The translations under genes and the position numbers were made by a program. A stretch of DNA of 64,000 nucleotides, from NCBI GenBank assembly GCA_038373885.1, contig JAWZYV010006105.1:1-64000 (forward strand), read 5' to 3'. Positions 1 through 11,040 of the stretch are shown piece after piece (within the stretch, counting starts at the first letter, position 1; the number at the start of each line of letters is the position of its first letter). The notes under the pieces are model-generated. The model was given only the letters and a program-made list of their open reading frames with translations. It was not told the DNA's origin and did not search any database. The stretch comes from Cheiracanthium punctorium (lineage: Eukaryota; Arthropoda; Arachnida; Araneae; Cheiracanthiidae).

Positions 1-286
1 ATCAAGGATATTTCAATATTTTTCTTATTTAAAAATCCAAACAAGTTCTTTAAAATAATATACTTGTTACCTTATTCTTCTATGCAGAAACCTATCATAT
101 TGATAAAATAGTTATTTAAATAGACTTATAAAAGTCACACGTACATTTTCTAAAAAGCTATTTAAAATATAACTATTACATCAAAATAACAGATTTCTGC
201 ATAAAAGAATAAGGTAAAGTGTATATTATTTTAAAGAACTTTTGTTTGGATTTTTAAATAAGAAATATTGAAAAATCTTGATTAAT
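1..286. repeat. Hairpin MITE at the window edge
   Basis: The first ~120 bases return as reverse complement at about 165-286: the words CTTATTTAAAAATCCAAACA and ACCTTATTCTT occur in both halves, inverted, and the pairing continues inward (ATAGTTATTTAAATAG against CTATTTAAAATATAACTAT). The whole unit folds into one hairpin with a small loop, the form of a MITE or foldback element. The true left end may lie outside the window, so no TSD can be read and the superfamily is unknown. Confidence 0.7.
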
Positions 287-2248
287 TAGAAAAGAATGTT
301 TCCAAATATCACGCACTTAACACGGAATGGCCTATTAACAGAATGATAATAAGACGAATAACTATTTTATGTAGCTGATGTTTAACAAATTCAACTAAAT
401 AGCAGTTTTTGGTTATATAAAAAAATATATATTTATAGCTACTACTTAAAATACAATTTGTAAGAAATAAAAATACATGTTTTCAGAATTAATTAACATT
501 TTATTAAATATAATGCACCTATATTAATGATTTACATACTGCAAAAATATCGTAGGTTCACATAAAATGTATGCTAAAGTCACCGATTGGTGTGGACAAA
601 AATGTTAAAAGTTGCCAGAATGAAGTGTTTACTAAATATCGATCGCATTGTGTTTATCAGCTCATACATATTTGAAAGAAAAAGGGAGGGGAAGGGATCG
701 ATCGATAGAAGTAACATCGGTTACAGTCGTCTGAAATGAGAATTTCAAGGGGCGAAGGGGAATAAAAAGAATCATCAATACATGCTTTATACATGAAATA
801 AATCCTACATTCTAGCTTTGAACAAACCAAACGGAATTATTTCTGTTAACTTACACTTCACATAATACCAACACAGACAATCAACAACATACTAACTAAA
901 GTGCATGAATGAGGCAAGATTCTTGATCCAGGGGAACTAGGTTTGGCGACTTAACGCTTCAAATGATTTTGAAGCGATAACTAGCCAAGCAAGGGTTTAA
1001 ATTTATGTATTCTTTACGAAGATCGATTACTGTAATCTTTTTCTAGTAACCTTCCTTCGCACATGCGCAACATCACTGATGCAGAAATGCTTTTTATCTG
1101 GAGGATCGATATTTATACTCGTACCGAAGTTCGCTTGGAAGATAGAATACGTAACCAGAAATATTTGAAAATTCTCTGGATGGATAAAATGTTCGATATT
1201 TAACAAAACGGTTGATCTTTAAAGTGAATCTGCTTCATTATAGACAATTTCGTACATCCAATTAGTAATTGTAATATATTTTGCAAAATTAAAAATATTA
1301 ATATATTTAAATACATATTAAAACCCTTTTTTTTGTTTTTTTGTTTAATTTTGCATTCTAAATCTAAAATCTTAAAATTATTTCATCGGTTGGAGTAATC
1401 AGATTTGTATAATTCACAAAAAGGAATTTTTGAAAGTTATAATCATAAATTCCTTGGAGCAGTTCTATATTTTTCTTACATTGATACTATTAACTGAATA
1501 TATGTTCTTCGTGAAACATATATTTGCAAATAAGGCTTATTTTTGCAAATACAGGTTTTTTGTCTATATTTGTATACATATTTAGGCGAATTTTCAAGCG
1601 ATTGCTGTACTAATGTCAAACTTTTTTCGAGTGAAAAATTACCAAAAAATCTGGCGGTGCTTTTTTTTATATTATTTTTAAATAACTAAGATTTTCTCAG
1701 TAATTTTTCTGTTTATACGGCTGCTCCTGAAAATAACAATAAATGATAACTTCGTCACATGGCTCTTGAGTAGTTTTAAAAATAATTACACGAAACACTC
1801 GTACATAAGTAAAAGTAAGTAGTGAATAAATAAAAATTATATTGCCTTTTCCAACTCTCATCAATGCAATTTTAAAAACAATAAACTGTATGTCTTATAG
1901 AACTTTCAGAAAAAGTTCTTGCGCACAGAAATAGCAGGTTAAATATTTTAAAAAATACTGTAAATACTATAAGCATACTAATTACGTACACACACCTGTA
2001 CATGGATTCACACTGATATTAGTTACTTTACAAGCCATAATTTTTTTTTTTAAAAACCCAGCGTTTGATCTCTTGAAACAATTTACTGCTATATTTTACT
2101 AGTAATTGTTATTTATTTATTTATTATAGAAGGAGAAAATTTAGATGTTTTACATACTTAAAAATAGAAATCTTTAAAGTATCTAAATTTGTAGAATCAT
2201 GAAATTTAATAAAAAATAAAAAAACGATTTCCAAAAGGAGCGACATTC
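287..2248. other. AT-rich DNA upstream of the MADF gene, no gene seen
   Basis: No open frame with coding character is visible on either strand. A stretch near 1700-1745 (TATACGGCTGCTCCTGAAAA, then AATGATAAC) resembles 7870-7910 (TTTGGCTGCTCCAGGAAAAG, then AATGATAGC), so a dispersed repeat of unknown class is present. The rest is low-complexity T/A-rich sequence. Confidence 0.5.
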
Positions 2249-2523
2249 GTGATAAATCGCAAGATCTGGTGGCGCTGGCTCGAGAATACCCTCGCCTCGC
2301 CTCGTGCTGTCTCGCGTTTCCTCGGAAACACTCGCAGTGGAGTCGGCCTCCGGCACGAGACGAAACGAGGCGTCCGAAGTGAATTCGAACGGAAAAGCCT
2401 TTCTAGTACCGACGCGCTCCTCGTCTTGCTTTCCGTCGCCCACGTGGAGAAACTTGGTGCATTCTGTTGTTTTCGTGCGTTTTTTTTTTTTTTTTTTGTT
2501 TTTTCTGGTGTACGTTTTTAACC
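2249..2523 (+). promoter_or_regulatory. GC-rich promoter / 5' UTR of the MADF-BESS gene
   Basis: Composition changes sharply from AT-rich to GC-rich and CpG-containing at about 2250 and returns to T-rich just before the start codon, as expected for a CpG-rich arthropod promoter plus 5' UTR. There is no clear TATA box. Short open frames occur on both strands here but look like by-products of the GC content. A T-run of about 17 bases (2480-2497) precedes the AACCATGG start context at 2524. The transcription start cannot be placed from sequence alone. Confidence 0.5.
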
Positions 2524-2892
2524 ATGGCATGGTTAAATGAGAAAATGGTAGATTGGACTAACGAATTCACTTTCGAATTTCTGGAGATGTACAAAGCGGA
2601 GGGTGCCATATGGGATCCAACGCATCCGGACCACAAAAAGAAAGAAAAAGTCGTTGACGCATGGGTCCGCTTGAGCGAGAGGACAGGGAAGCCGGTACAT
2701 GAATTGAAAAGAAAGAAAGACTCCTTGATGGCCACATTTAGAATGCACTGGAGAAGGAAAAAGGCGTCCATAAAAGCAGGTTGTCGGGGAAGCAAAATCT
2801 ACAGGCCCATTTGGTTCGCCTACGAGTATATGGATGGGTTCCTAGGACCGTTGTACAAGTGTGATGATCTCGGCGGCGATGCACTATATGCG
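2524..2892 (+). CDS. MADF-BESS protein, exon 1 (MADF domain)
   Basis: This 123-codon first coding exon starts at an ATG in strong context (ACCATGG) and ends at a canonical donor, GCG|GTAAGT, in phase 0. Residues ~12-108 read as a MADF domain (the Myb/SANT-like DNA-binding module of Drosophila Adf-1). Supporting motifs are FEFLEMYKAEGAIWD, the aromatic core DAWVRLSERTG, the basic helix KRKKDSLMATFRMHWRRKK and the closing YRPIW. MADF proteins are nuclear sequence-specific regulators, and many carry a C-terminal BESS motif for protein contacts. The matching BESS exon lies 24 kb downstream in the same phase, so the two are treated as one gene. The exact orthologue, and therefore the targets, cannot be named. 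Confidence 0.85.
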
Positions 2893-2911
2893 GTAAGTCG
2901 GATACTTTTAA

Positions 2912-3540
2912 CCCTTTAACGCGCGGTGTCCTCGCCGCGAGGACACCAAACTCTGACGTTTTGACTGTTGCCAATCACGAAGAATAGATTTGATTTCTAT
3001 CAAAATAGTTGCGGGTGACATAGCTCCACGAGAATACTTTACTTTTTAGCACGTCATTTCCCGTAAAAAAATTGTCACGATTATTTTTAACAGCACTGAC
3101 ATCTGCTGAAAAAAATGGAAGAATGCGAGAACAGCTGGATAGATTGCCCAATGCTGAAAGAAGGGCAGCCGTTGCCATCGCTCGACTTAACTACCAGCAA
3201 GATTTGGCGGACGATCGAAACGTTCATTGCGTGCCACAGATCTAGAGACCCTTTTTTAACGCAGCTGGCTCTGCCCGCGCACAGCCAGCTGCCGTGGGTG
3301 CAAATGGGGGTTCACAAGGAGAAGAAGGTTAGCCACTGATCTAGAGCATTCGCTTGTGTATGTTGACAAACCGGTCAACAAAAGCGCGCTGGCTTTGACG
3401 CAGCTGGCTGTGCGCGTGCGCTCTAGATCTGTGGCACGAGATGAACGTTTCGATCGTCCGCCATGTTGCTGGTAGTTAAGTCGAGCGATGGCAACGGCTG
3501 CCCTTCTTTCAGCATTGGGAAAGGGTTGCGCCTCAAAGGG
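2912..3540. mobile_element. piggyBac-like non-autonomous element (TTAA TSD)
   Basis: It is flanked by TTAA at 2908-2911 and 3541-3544. The ends are CCCTTTAACGCGCGG on the left and, read inward, CCCTTTGAGGCGC on the right, fitting piggyBac-type elements that duplicate TTAA and start CCY. Inside lies a longer inverted repeat of about 100 bp (3147-3247 against 3421-3521), for example CCAATGCTGAAAGAAGGGCA. A 74-codon open frame at 3115-3339 spans one inverted-repeat arm and is not believed to be a gene. The element starts only 15 nt beyond the exon 1 splice donor. Confidence 0.75.
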
Positions 3541-3544
3541 TTAA

Positions 3545-5331
3545 ATAACTGCTATTTCTTCTACATCTCTTTTATTGTGGCCCTTAATAGCACCAGTTAG
3601 GGATGAATGCCAGAAATCTTGTCTGTGTGCGAGACGAGACCTGGGCCACTTCTCGTCTCGCAGGTTCTCGTACCCACCGCTAATGCCAATATAGAACTTC
3701 CCTAGCTACCTCCCCTGCCCCCTGAAAACAACAAATTACCATAAATTCTACGTTTACGACACTTTTTTTCGCCACCCCTTTTTTCTTTATTTTTAAACAG
3801 TCTGTTTTTCTTGATTTGGCTATTTAAAAAAAATCGTGATTTTGGTACATAGGTAAAGAAAATATAAAGGTCGTTGTTATTGCTAATGCCCTCTGGCAAC
3901 CGCGGAGTGCTGCTAGATCCCCCATATAGGAGAGGGCGGCTTTCATTTTAATGAGCCCCAGGAAAACCACTTAGCTCGTAGTCCCCTAATTTTGAACCAA
4001 CTCCAGATGAGGGACTAATCATCTGAAATCGGCGCCTCCAGAGGTAACGTTAAACGTGGAGGACATAGGAGCCACGACGGGTTTTTACGTGCACCAGCTC
4101 CCATTATCGTACACAGGGCCAGCCCAAGGGGGTGCGAATGTAGGCGATAGCCAGAGGCCCCGCTCCTGGGTCTTTTTTTTTTTTTTTTTGCTATCACATT
4201 AGACCGAACTTGGTAGATGGTTGCGATATATCCCGAAAAAAGCCGAGAGAAAAAGCTAATATGTTCCAGCAGTGCTAGTAGTAACTTACATAAGACATGA
4301 TAGAAAGGAGGCACCGCTCTTGCGCTTCGCCTAGGGCTCCCACACGCCCTTCGGGCCGGACCTGGCGTGACGGGCGCACCCAGTATTTTAGTTTAAGGGG
4401 GACTGTGCTACAAATACTCTTCTATAGTGACCTCTTTATACTTACAACTCTCTTATAACGTCAAAATATTCTGAACCACTTGACTTACCCATAGAACACA
4501 AGCTCACTATCAATGTAGCTCCTTATTAAATCATAAATAATTATCTGATCTTTTCAGTGACGTTGTAATTAAGTTAAACTATGTTTCATACACTAACTGT
4601 AAGTATTTATTTAAAACCCAGCGTCTTTTTTGGTAAAAAATATTTTAGAAATAATTAAGACAATTTAAAAAAATTAAACTCTTGAATTCGTTAGTGACAA
4701 TTTTCAATTTTTAAAGCTTTTCCCGTCTAACACTCCACCTTTAGTGGGGGGGGGGTTTCGCCCCCATATCCCCCTCCGTGGGTGTGCCTATGGCCCCACA
4801 GTAGACCAGCAGTGAGAAGAGTTCACCCTGCGAAGCACTGGTCAAGCCAGATGCTGCTTCACTTTCCGTGTTCTTACGAGAACGGAGTTTAGTGACTAAG
4901 CCACCGCGGCACAGAAAAAATAAATAAATAAAATAAGTCCAAAACTTCAAAATTTTTAGAATGCCTCTTTACAAGTTGTATTATACATTTAAATAAACGA
5001 CCAACCTGTATCAGTTACGAAACTTTTCCTTATAAATCCAGAATTTTTATCACTCTTCGAAAAAAGGAAAAAAAAAAAAAAAGATAATTCTTAAAGAATC
5101 AGCCTAAATTTTCTAGAGTTCCTGGTGCAATTCGTTTATTTTAATTCGTGTATCAAGACCGCGAGGCAGATTTTGTTTCTTCGATATCTACGTACGATTC
5201 TTAACACTGTTGAGTTCTAGAAAATTCGGAAATTTGCTGCCAGCATTCTTTCATTACCAAGCCCGTAGCCAAGGGGATGCATCGGCAGTGTCCCCCCTGT
5301 AGAACCCCCCCCCTCCAATTCTGCCAACTGA
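3545..5331. other. Intronic DNA with repeat fragments, no gene
   Basis: At 3598-3690 a TTAGGGATG start followed by GAGACGAGAC words resembles the end of the hAT element at 30677, suggesting a truncated relative. At 4741-4915 a GC-richer block whose minus strand has a tRNA A-box-like CGGTGGCTTAGTCACTAAA may be a decayed SINE. Poly(T) runs occur near 4171-4190. No supported coding sequence was seen. Confidence 0.4.
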
Positions 5332-6215
5332 ACATTCGGTAGGCCGAATGTTGGACAGGTATTCGGCCGAAAATTGGTATTCGAGTATTTCTACATATTC
5401 ATCTTAATAATTTCAGAATAAAGAAAGAAAAAAAAAATTTCAATGCATTTACAAATAATATTGCGTAGTTATATTTCATTATGTTAATCTCATACAATAA
5501 AATATTTTAAGTCACTGAATTTTAAACTGAATGAAACATAATCTAATGTATTTAATAATATTACAATATTTAATAATATAAATGCAAACTTTCCTACTTG
5601 GTGACACTACTTGACTTGATTTTCTAATTTCTTTATTGAGTAGGGGTAGGAAGAATTTCTTCAGATCCTCAGTTACAAACATAAATTTAGAAAGCTGCTA
5701 AATATGTTTTGCTCAGAGGCTGTAAAGATTAAAACATGCCGTGAATATGTCTAGTTACCAGATTAATCACATTTAGAATAGTATGGTTATTAAATTATGA
5801 ATATCTCAAAATATAATTGCTGTTATTAGTGTTTAACATTGTTAAAGACATTTTTTCATGTCCAAGATTTTTTACAGATAATATACTGTTGTATGTTTTT
5901 AAGTACCTACAAATAATATAAAATGAATTTTGTTAATTAGTCTTTATTTAGCATTTAATTACAAAATTGAAAAGCAACATTTTATTTACAGTCAAAATGA
6001 AATTTTTAAAGATTTAATATTCGGCCGTCGATTATTCGGTATTCGGCCTGAGCTATTGGCCGAAACCTTCTTCTTCTTGTGAACCCCCGTCGAAAACCCG
6101 AAAGAAACTGGCAATTTCCTTGTATAGTCACTGTTACCAGTACGTATATTATTTTCGGGAAACCTTTTATAGACCTCGTGAACCCCTGGGGATTCGCGTA
6201 CCACCGGTTGGGAAC
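5332..6215. repeat. ATTCGGCC-rich repeat and hAT-like terminal fragment
   Basis: ATTCGGCC-type words cluster at both sides of an AT-rich core: ATTCGGTAGGCCGAATG near 5333, ATTCGGCCGAAA near 5361, then ATTCGGCCGTCGATTATTCGG near 6020 and GGCCGAAACC near 6058. This is typical of hAT MITEs with palindromic subterminal satellites. A second terminus, CCACCGGTTGGGAACCACTG (6202-6221), is the inward-facing end of the widespread CAGTGGTTCCCAACC class of hAT elements; its partner end was not found. No TSDs were established. Confidence 0.4.
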
Positions 6216-6310
6216 CACTGAACTAGATTGTTGCTACACTACATCTTAAAATAAATAAAAACTTTCTGAAAAAACACACATAAAATGATACTTATAACAA
6301 GATACGATCA

Positions 6311-6342
6311 TTTCGACTGAAAATTTATTCAGTCTTCGTCAG
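6311..6342 (-). ncRNA. Hammerhead-like ribozyme core in a Penelope end
   Basis: On the minus strand the order is CTGACGA (6342-6336), a short stem II (AGACTG ... CAGTC) with an A/T-rich loop, then GAAA (6314-6311). These are the conserved core blocks of a hammerhead ribozyme (CUGANGA, stem II, GAAA). ATGAT and ATCAT follow and could form stem III. Penelope-like elements are known to carry hammerhead motifs near their ends, and a GIY-YIG fragment of such an element lies upstream on the same strand. Stem I is not convincing, so activity is uncertain. Confidence 0.45.
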
Positions 6343-6862
6343 TCCTACCCATCGTCTCACTAAACAGTGGGAACTAAAAAAGATAAAAACAAATGTGCAG
6401 GTTGCCACTTGGAAAAAAGAAAAAGTAAGAAACCAAGGAGTTTAAAAGGGGGGGGGGGTTAAAAAAGAAAGTAGAAAAGAAAAAATGTGGACAAACAAAA
6501 ATACATAATTAAATAAATAAAAATAAAAGAAGAACTCATAAACACACACACACACACAAATAGAAAACAACAAACAAAATAACATAAAAATACAAATAAT
6601 AGTATAATTAATATTTCTTTTAAACACATAATGGACAACACTTTTTTAAAATATAATTGTAATAAATAAGAAAATAATAAACATAAAGCAAATACAGAAA
6701 AAACAAAGTATCTAATCAAGACAAATAAAAAATCTAATCAAAAAGAAAAGAAAATAACGAAAAAAAGACGAAAAAGAAAACAAGCAGCAGACGAAAAGGG
6801 GGGGGGGGGAATGAGGGAAATAGTAGAGGAAGAAAGTAAATAGAACCTTACAGCAACAGCTT

Positions 6863-7160
6863 TCAAGCAGAATGAACAAAAGGAACGAAAGAACCATCGT
6901 TCAGAAGACGTTCCAAGTTCTGGGTAATGGAAAAACCTACCAAAAAATCAAGATGGGATAAAGACTGAGGAGTGCACAATATCTTAGCTTTAGAAAACTG
7001 AAAACAATGATTAGAATTCAAACTATGTGAGGCAATAGAAGATTTGGAAAGCTCGTGCTTAGAAACGTATCTCTCATGCACTTTGGGCCTGAATTTGAGA
7101 GCTCTTTTGGTCTGACCAATATAGCCCAAATCACAAGAAGAACAAGGAATTTGTATTATT
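6863..7160 (-). pseudogene. Penelope-like retroelement GIY-YIG endonuclease fragment
   Basis: The minus-strand frame reads IPCSSC, then GYIGQTKRALKFRPKVHE, then IASHSLNSNHCFQFSKAKIL. This is the typical C-terminal endonuclease of Penelope-like elements: a short Cys pair, the GIY-YIG signature (here G-YIGQT), an arginine-rich helix and an H...H/F segment. These nucleases nick target DNA for reverse transcription. Only ~95 residues remain; no reverse transcriptase was seen upstream, so this is a 5'-truncated dead copy. The frame continues to a stop near 6863, followed by T- and A-rich DNA with the hammerhead-like motif about 500 bp further on, as expected for a Penelope 3' end. Confidence 0.65.
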
Positions 7161-7502
7161 TTTTAGTGTTAAAAAATATAGAATTCCTAATTACTATAAA
7201 TTAAGAATTATTGAGTGTTTAATACATATTCACCTGTGAAATATCAGATTTAGGTTTTAGAACCGTGGAATAATTTTCAAGAACATACTAAAAAAAAAAA
7301 AACATCAATAAAAAGCTAAGAATCAGAAAAAAACAATGTGTGGCATTACCGCACATTATTTTGCCGCAGCGAAAACTAAAAGTTTTATTAAGTAGTTCGT
7401 TAAGAAGTAAAGTACTAGTTTTATTTTGTTATCCTAAATTAAATAGTTATAAAATTAAATGTTCATTAATTAAATGAAAAACAAAAATCAGTTTAAAAAA
7501 TG
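7161..7502. other. AT-rich intronic DNA, nothing recognised
   Basis: No open frame, TIR or SINE boxes were seen between the Penelope fragment and the next element. Confidence 0.5.
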
Positions 7503-8119
7503 TAGTGGTGGCAGAAAGTCCTGAACACACTCAATTTTTGCCTGATTTTTGTAGTTGACTGAATTTTTGTTATGAAATTATCTAATATAATACGTCAGTG
7601 ATTGTAATGTGGTTTCAACACTTTCCAACAAGGCTGAAAAGAGTTTACGATTTCGGTTTATCTATCTTCTTTTACGACCGTACTCTAACTGCCATTAATA
7701 TATAGGGTGTTTACACGTTTTTAGAACTATTTTTAGAAAAATATATAATTGATGTTTAAAATATAAAGACTATTTTTTAATATGTTTTTTAATAGCCGGG
7801 TAGCCCTTTTTCTTTAAAATTTCCAGGAGTATTGATTTCCATTCATCTTCTGCAATTTTTCAGAGTCACTGATCATTTGGCTGCTCCAGGAAAAGAACTA
7901 TAAATGATAGCGGCACTATTTTTGATGGAGACTTTTATTTTGTAATACTTAATAACATATACCAATTTTGTTTCGTTTGAAATAGCTGAATACCTCTAAA
8001 ATACGCTTTAAAGGATGATTGCCCACGGAGTATAATGTAGTGAATTCTTTTGGGTACTCCTGTAAAAGAGCTATTAATCCTACATACACCATTTTCAATA
8101 GGATAATGGTACAGTACAT

Positions 8120-8445
8120 TAGAGATGAGACGGGCTCAGCCCGAGCCCGAGCCCTGGCCCGACTCGGGCTCGGGCTCTGTAATTCACGATTGCGTGCGGG
8201 CTCGGGCTCGTGAAAAATTTCTCCTTTGTTGAACATACTCCTTGAAACAGATTTTAAAAAGTGATTTATGGGATAAATAGACGTACTTATTTTTAAAAAT
8301 AGCGGCACGGGGGACTAGAAGGTGTGTGAAGTAGTTAAATTTATTTGCCTTTAGCTGAAATTTCGGGCTCGGGCTCCAAATTTAATAATATTGCTCGGGC
8401 TCGGGAGGGCGCGGGCTTCAAAATATGAGCCCGAACTCATCTCTA
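8120..8445. mobile_element. hAT MITE with GAGCCC satellite, 8-bp TSD
   Basis: The TIRs TAGAGATGAGACGGGCTC and, inverted, TAGAGATGAGTTCGGGCTC are flanked by the exact duplication CAGTACAT (8112-8119 and 8446-8453). The interior is built largely of CGAGCC/GGCTCG repeats in both orientations. Eight-base TSDs with short TIRs indicate the hAT superfamily. It sits 54 bp outside the left end of the giant palindrome. Confidence 0.85.
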
Positions 8446-8491
8446 CAGTACATAGGAATAAGATATATAAATTTCGTAAATCGATGCATAT

Positions 8492-8499
8492 TTACAACA
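8492..8499. repeat. Left target-site duplication of the giant palindrome
   Basis: TTACAACA directly precedes the first base of the left arm. The identical octamer in the same orientation follows the last base of the right arm. Confidence 0.9.
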
Positions 8500-8526
8500 G
8501 TAGTAGATAAATGACAGTTCTGCTCA

Positions 8527-8640
8527 TGCGGTACCATGTTAATTCTGCGGTACGCCGTACAGGTGCTTTCCCTGGGTCGAGAGAGAGAGAGGGGGGCGTG
8601 GTCGGACCGGATGTGGGGAGCGGATGCTAAGACCGGATGT
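8527..8640. promoter_or_regulatory. Subterminal repeated words at the palindrome end
   Basis: TGCGGTAC occurs at 8527-8534 and 8546-8553, and GACCGGATGT at 8605-8614 and 8631-8640, with a GA-repeat and G-run between them; the right end carries the mirror set. Clusters of short direct repeats just inside the termini are where transposases of several superfamilies bind, so these are candidate mobilisation signals. The function is inferred. Confidence 0.45.
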
Positions 8641-9119
8641 TCAAAGGGTTGATAAGAATTTTTTTCCTTTTTTTCAAATAAGGGGACTTGTAATTTTTTC
8701 AGACTTTAAGATATTTCTCAAATAAGAGGACTTGGAAAAAATTTTCAGATTGCGATGCATTCTCTCATGAAAAATAAGAGACTTTGACATAATTTTAAAT
8801 AAGCTATACTTTATGAATTAAACCTGAAATAAAAAATATTATTATAAAATGAGGACCCACCAGTCGCCCGGTAGAACTCGTCTACCGCCTCATTTCAAAT
8901 AAAAATTCTTACTGTGCCTTTCCCCATCACGCTAGACTCGCATGAATGGAGACAGGGCGTAGCACAGAGGATGCGTTGTTGTTTTTGTTTCTTTAAATAA
9001 TAATTAACTATGTGGAGCAAAGAAATGAACAACATCCCCAGGAGGATTTAGTTGTCTTTACCATTTAGTAATAGAACCAATGCGAATTGAATAAATTTTG
9101 CTTAATACATACTTCTAAT

Positions 9120-9545
9120 GTTTAGCTAATTTTTTGTATACTGATTATAGCATATATTTAATAAGTAACAGTTTACAAGAATATTAAAGTAGGGCTTTTT
9201 AAACATTTCTTCTACTGTTAGGGAAGTGAGAAAATTATACCATAGAAAGATTTTAGTACCTATAATTTTTACAAATACTAGGAGGTCTACAAACAAAACA
9301 AATCTCCCAAAAGTTTTAATTTTAAGTTAATAATTAATTTTACAACAATTTTTTTTAGCCAAGAGTTTTAATTTAAGTACTTTTAATCAAGTGTTTTTAA
9401 TTTTTAGCTAATTTTTTGTATATCCTATTTTTGTTAAGTAGTCGTTTAACATTAAAGTAAGGTTTAGGATACCCATACATTTTCTACAAATTTAATCTAC
9501 TGTTAGGCAAGTGAGAAAATTATACCATATAAGATATTTAAGTTA
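9120..9545. repeat. Diverged direct repeat pair in the outer arm
   Basis: Two segments, about 9120-9262 and 9405-9545, share TTTAGCTAATTTTTTGTATA, ATTAAAGTA, CTACTGTTAGG and AAGTGAGAAAATTATACCAT in the same order. The mirror pair lies in the right arm. They look like an old internal duplication; no function is evident. Confidence 0.6.
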
Positions 9546-9639
9546 CAAATAATGATTTGGATATAGTCTTATATTCTATTGCGAGAAAACCACTTTAGCC
9601 ATATATCCCGAAAACTCAAGTTTTTGTATACGAAATGTA

Positions 9640-9727
9640 TGAATATGCGTTAGATCCCCTTAGAAAGTCCTACCAAGACACCCCTCATCCTAGGCAGATA
9701 CCCCCGCGTGCAGGTTTGCCTTAAAAC
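9640..9727 (+). mobile_element. SINE tail embedded in the left arm
   Basis: The segment reads GCGTTAGATCCCCTTAGAAA, then AGGCAGATACCCC, then GTGCAGGTTTGCCTTAA. This is the 3' body of the tRNA-derived SINE family seen at 24403, 54240, 54728 and 56838. The tRNA head is absent, so it is a 5'-truncated copy that was present before the arm was duplicated. Confidence 0.75.
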
Positions 9728-10849
9728 ACAAACAAACAAAGTATTTATCTAAACATTTTTTTCTTACCAACACATTTTTGATAAATTCTAGACAGCGATT
9801 ATACTAGCTTATATTTTCTATAGATCAATTAGAGAAAAAAATACATTTTTAGTAATCCTACAAAATATTTTTTTACTGTATATCCCAAGTAGAGTAATTT
9901 TATAGAATTTCAATACGATACGAGTTAGACTGTTTATGTGCAAAACTCATTTCAGTTTGACTATGAAAGCATAATTTTATACATGCATTAATATTTTTAG
10001 AGGTATGCACTTAGCATATTTTATAGAAAGGTGAGCATAACTAGCACAAACTTTTAAACTAGATAGTACTATTGTTAGAAAGTTGAACTATTGGAAATAA
10101 AAATTGAAGATTCGTTTTAGCACAGTTGTATACCGCATGTACATAAATATCTTTCAATACTTAGATAGTTTAAATCACAAATCATTACTTAAACTAAAAA
10201 ATACAAGGTTTTTACTTACTTACTTGAAGACACATCATGTTAAAATCTTCGGGTCTCTGGACAAAGTACCAACATCTATACGGCTAGCAAGACCGGAACA
10301 TAGAGTAATGATTTAAAATACATTATCCCTAATTCCCGGTCCAACTAGCACATTTTCATTAATTTTTGTCTTCATATGCTGAAATAGGTATATTATTTTG
10401 ACACTAAAAACAAAACACATTTGAAGATATTAAACGCTTTAAAAGTACTTTTTTCTTATAACAATTTACCAGATTCACAATACTATTTTATGTAGGATAA
10501 AATTAGTTAGCAAGCGAAAATTTAATCTTAGTTAGAATTTACTGAAATACAAATACCATGCATGCCTTATTTTCTATTAGGAGAAAGCCCTCAAACCCCA
10601 GTTTTTGTATACAAACTGCATAAAGTACTTCTACCGATAATGCTATTAATATTAATTACACTGGATTACCCACTTAAAATTTCGCAAAACACCAAAATAC
10701 AGAAAAACATGCATTAACAATAACCAAAAAAATCACACTTAAAAGTACAACACATCAAAAGTGCAACTATAAGAACCGCATAATTATTTTCAATTAGAAT
10801 TACGGTATCAACTTATATGTAACTAAAATAATAGAAAATATTACACTTA

Positions 10850-11040
10850 CCCTGTACTTGTACACGCGAGAGGTGAAAATAACAAAAAACTCACATAATT
10901 CACAAAACAATGATTGAAGTAAAATCCACGTGCATGTGATATTGCTGATAAGAAATTTAGAGATAAGAAAGTGCCTTGAGGCTCTACAGAGCCGGTACAA
11001 TAAGAGTTGGCCAGTTTACCGATAAGATAAAACCAGGGAG
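10850..11040 (-). promoter_or_regulatory. Possible outward exon with splice donor and GATA sites
   Basis: On the minus strand of the left arm (plus strand 19814-20004 in the right arm) a short GC-richer stretch ends in AAGTACAGG|GTAAGTGTAA, a near-consensus 5' splice site. GATAAG motifs lie at about 10947, 10962 and 11021. This suggests a transcript leaving the arm outward, divergent from the main gene. A 66-codon open frame covers it (10800-11000) but is not recognised. No downstream exon could be identified. Confidence 0.3.

Noticed and set aside
2403..2795. Minus-strand frame opposite MADF exon 1
   Set aside because: It is a shadow of the coding exon and the GC-rich 5' UTR; no domain was recognised.
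3115..3339. 74-codon frame in the intron
   Set aside because: It covers one arm of the inverted repeat inside the piggyBac-like MITE.
6442..6897. Hydrophobic minus-strand frames suggesting membrane proteins
   Set aside because: They are translations of A-rich low-complexity DNA (poly-Phe/Leu/Tyr) in the Penelope 3' region.
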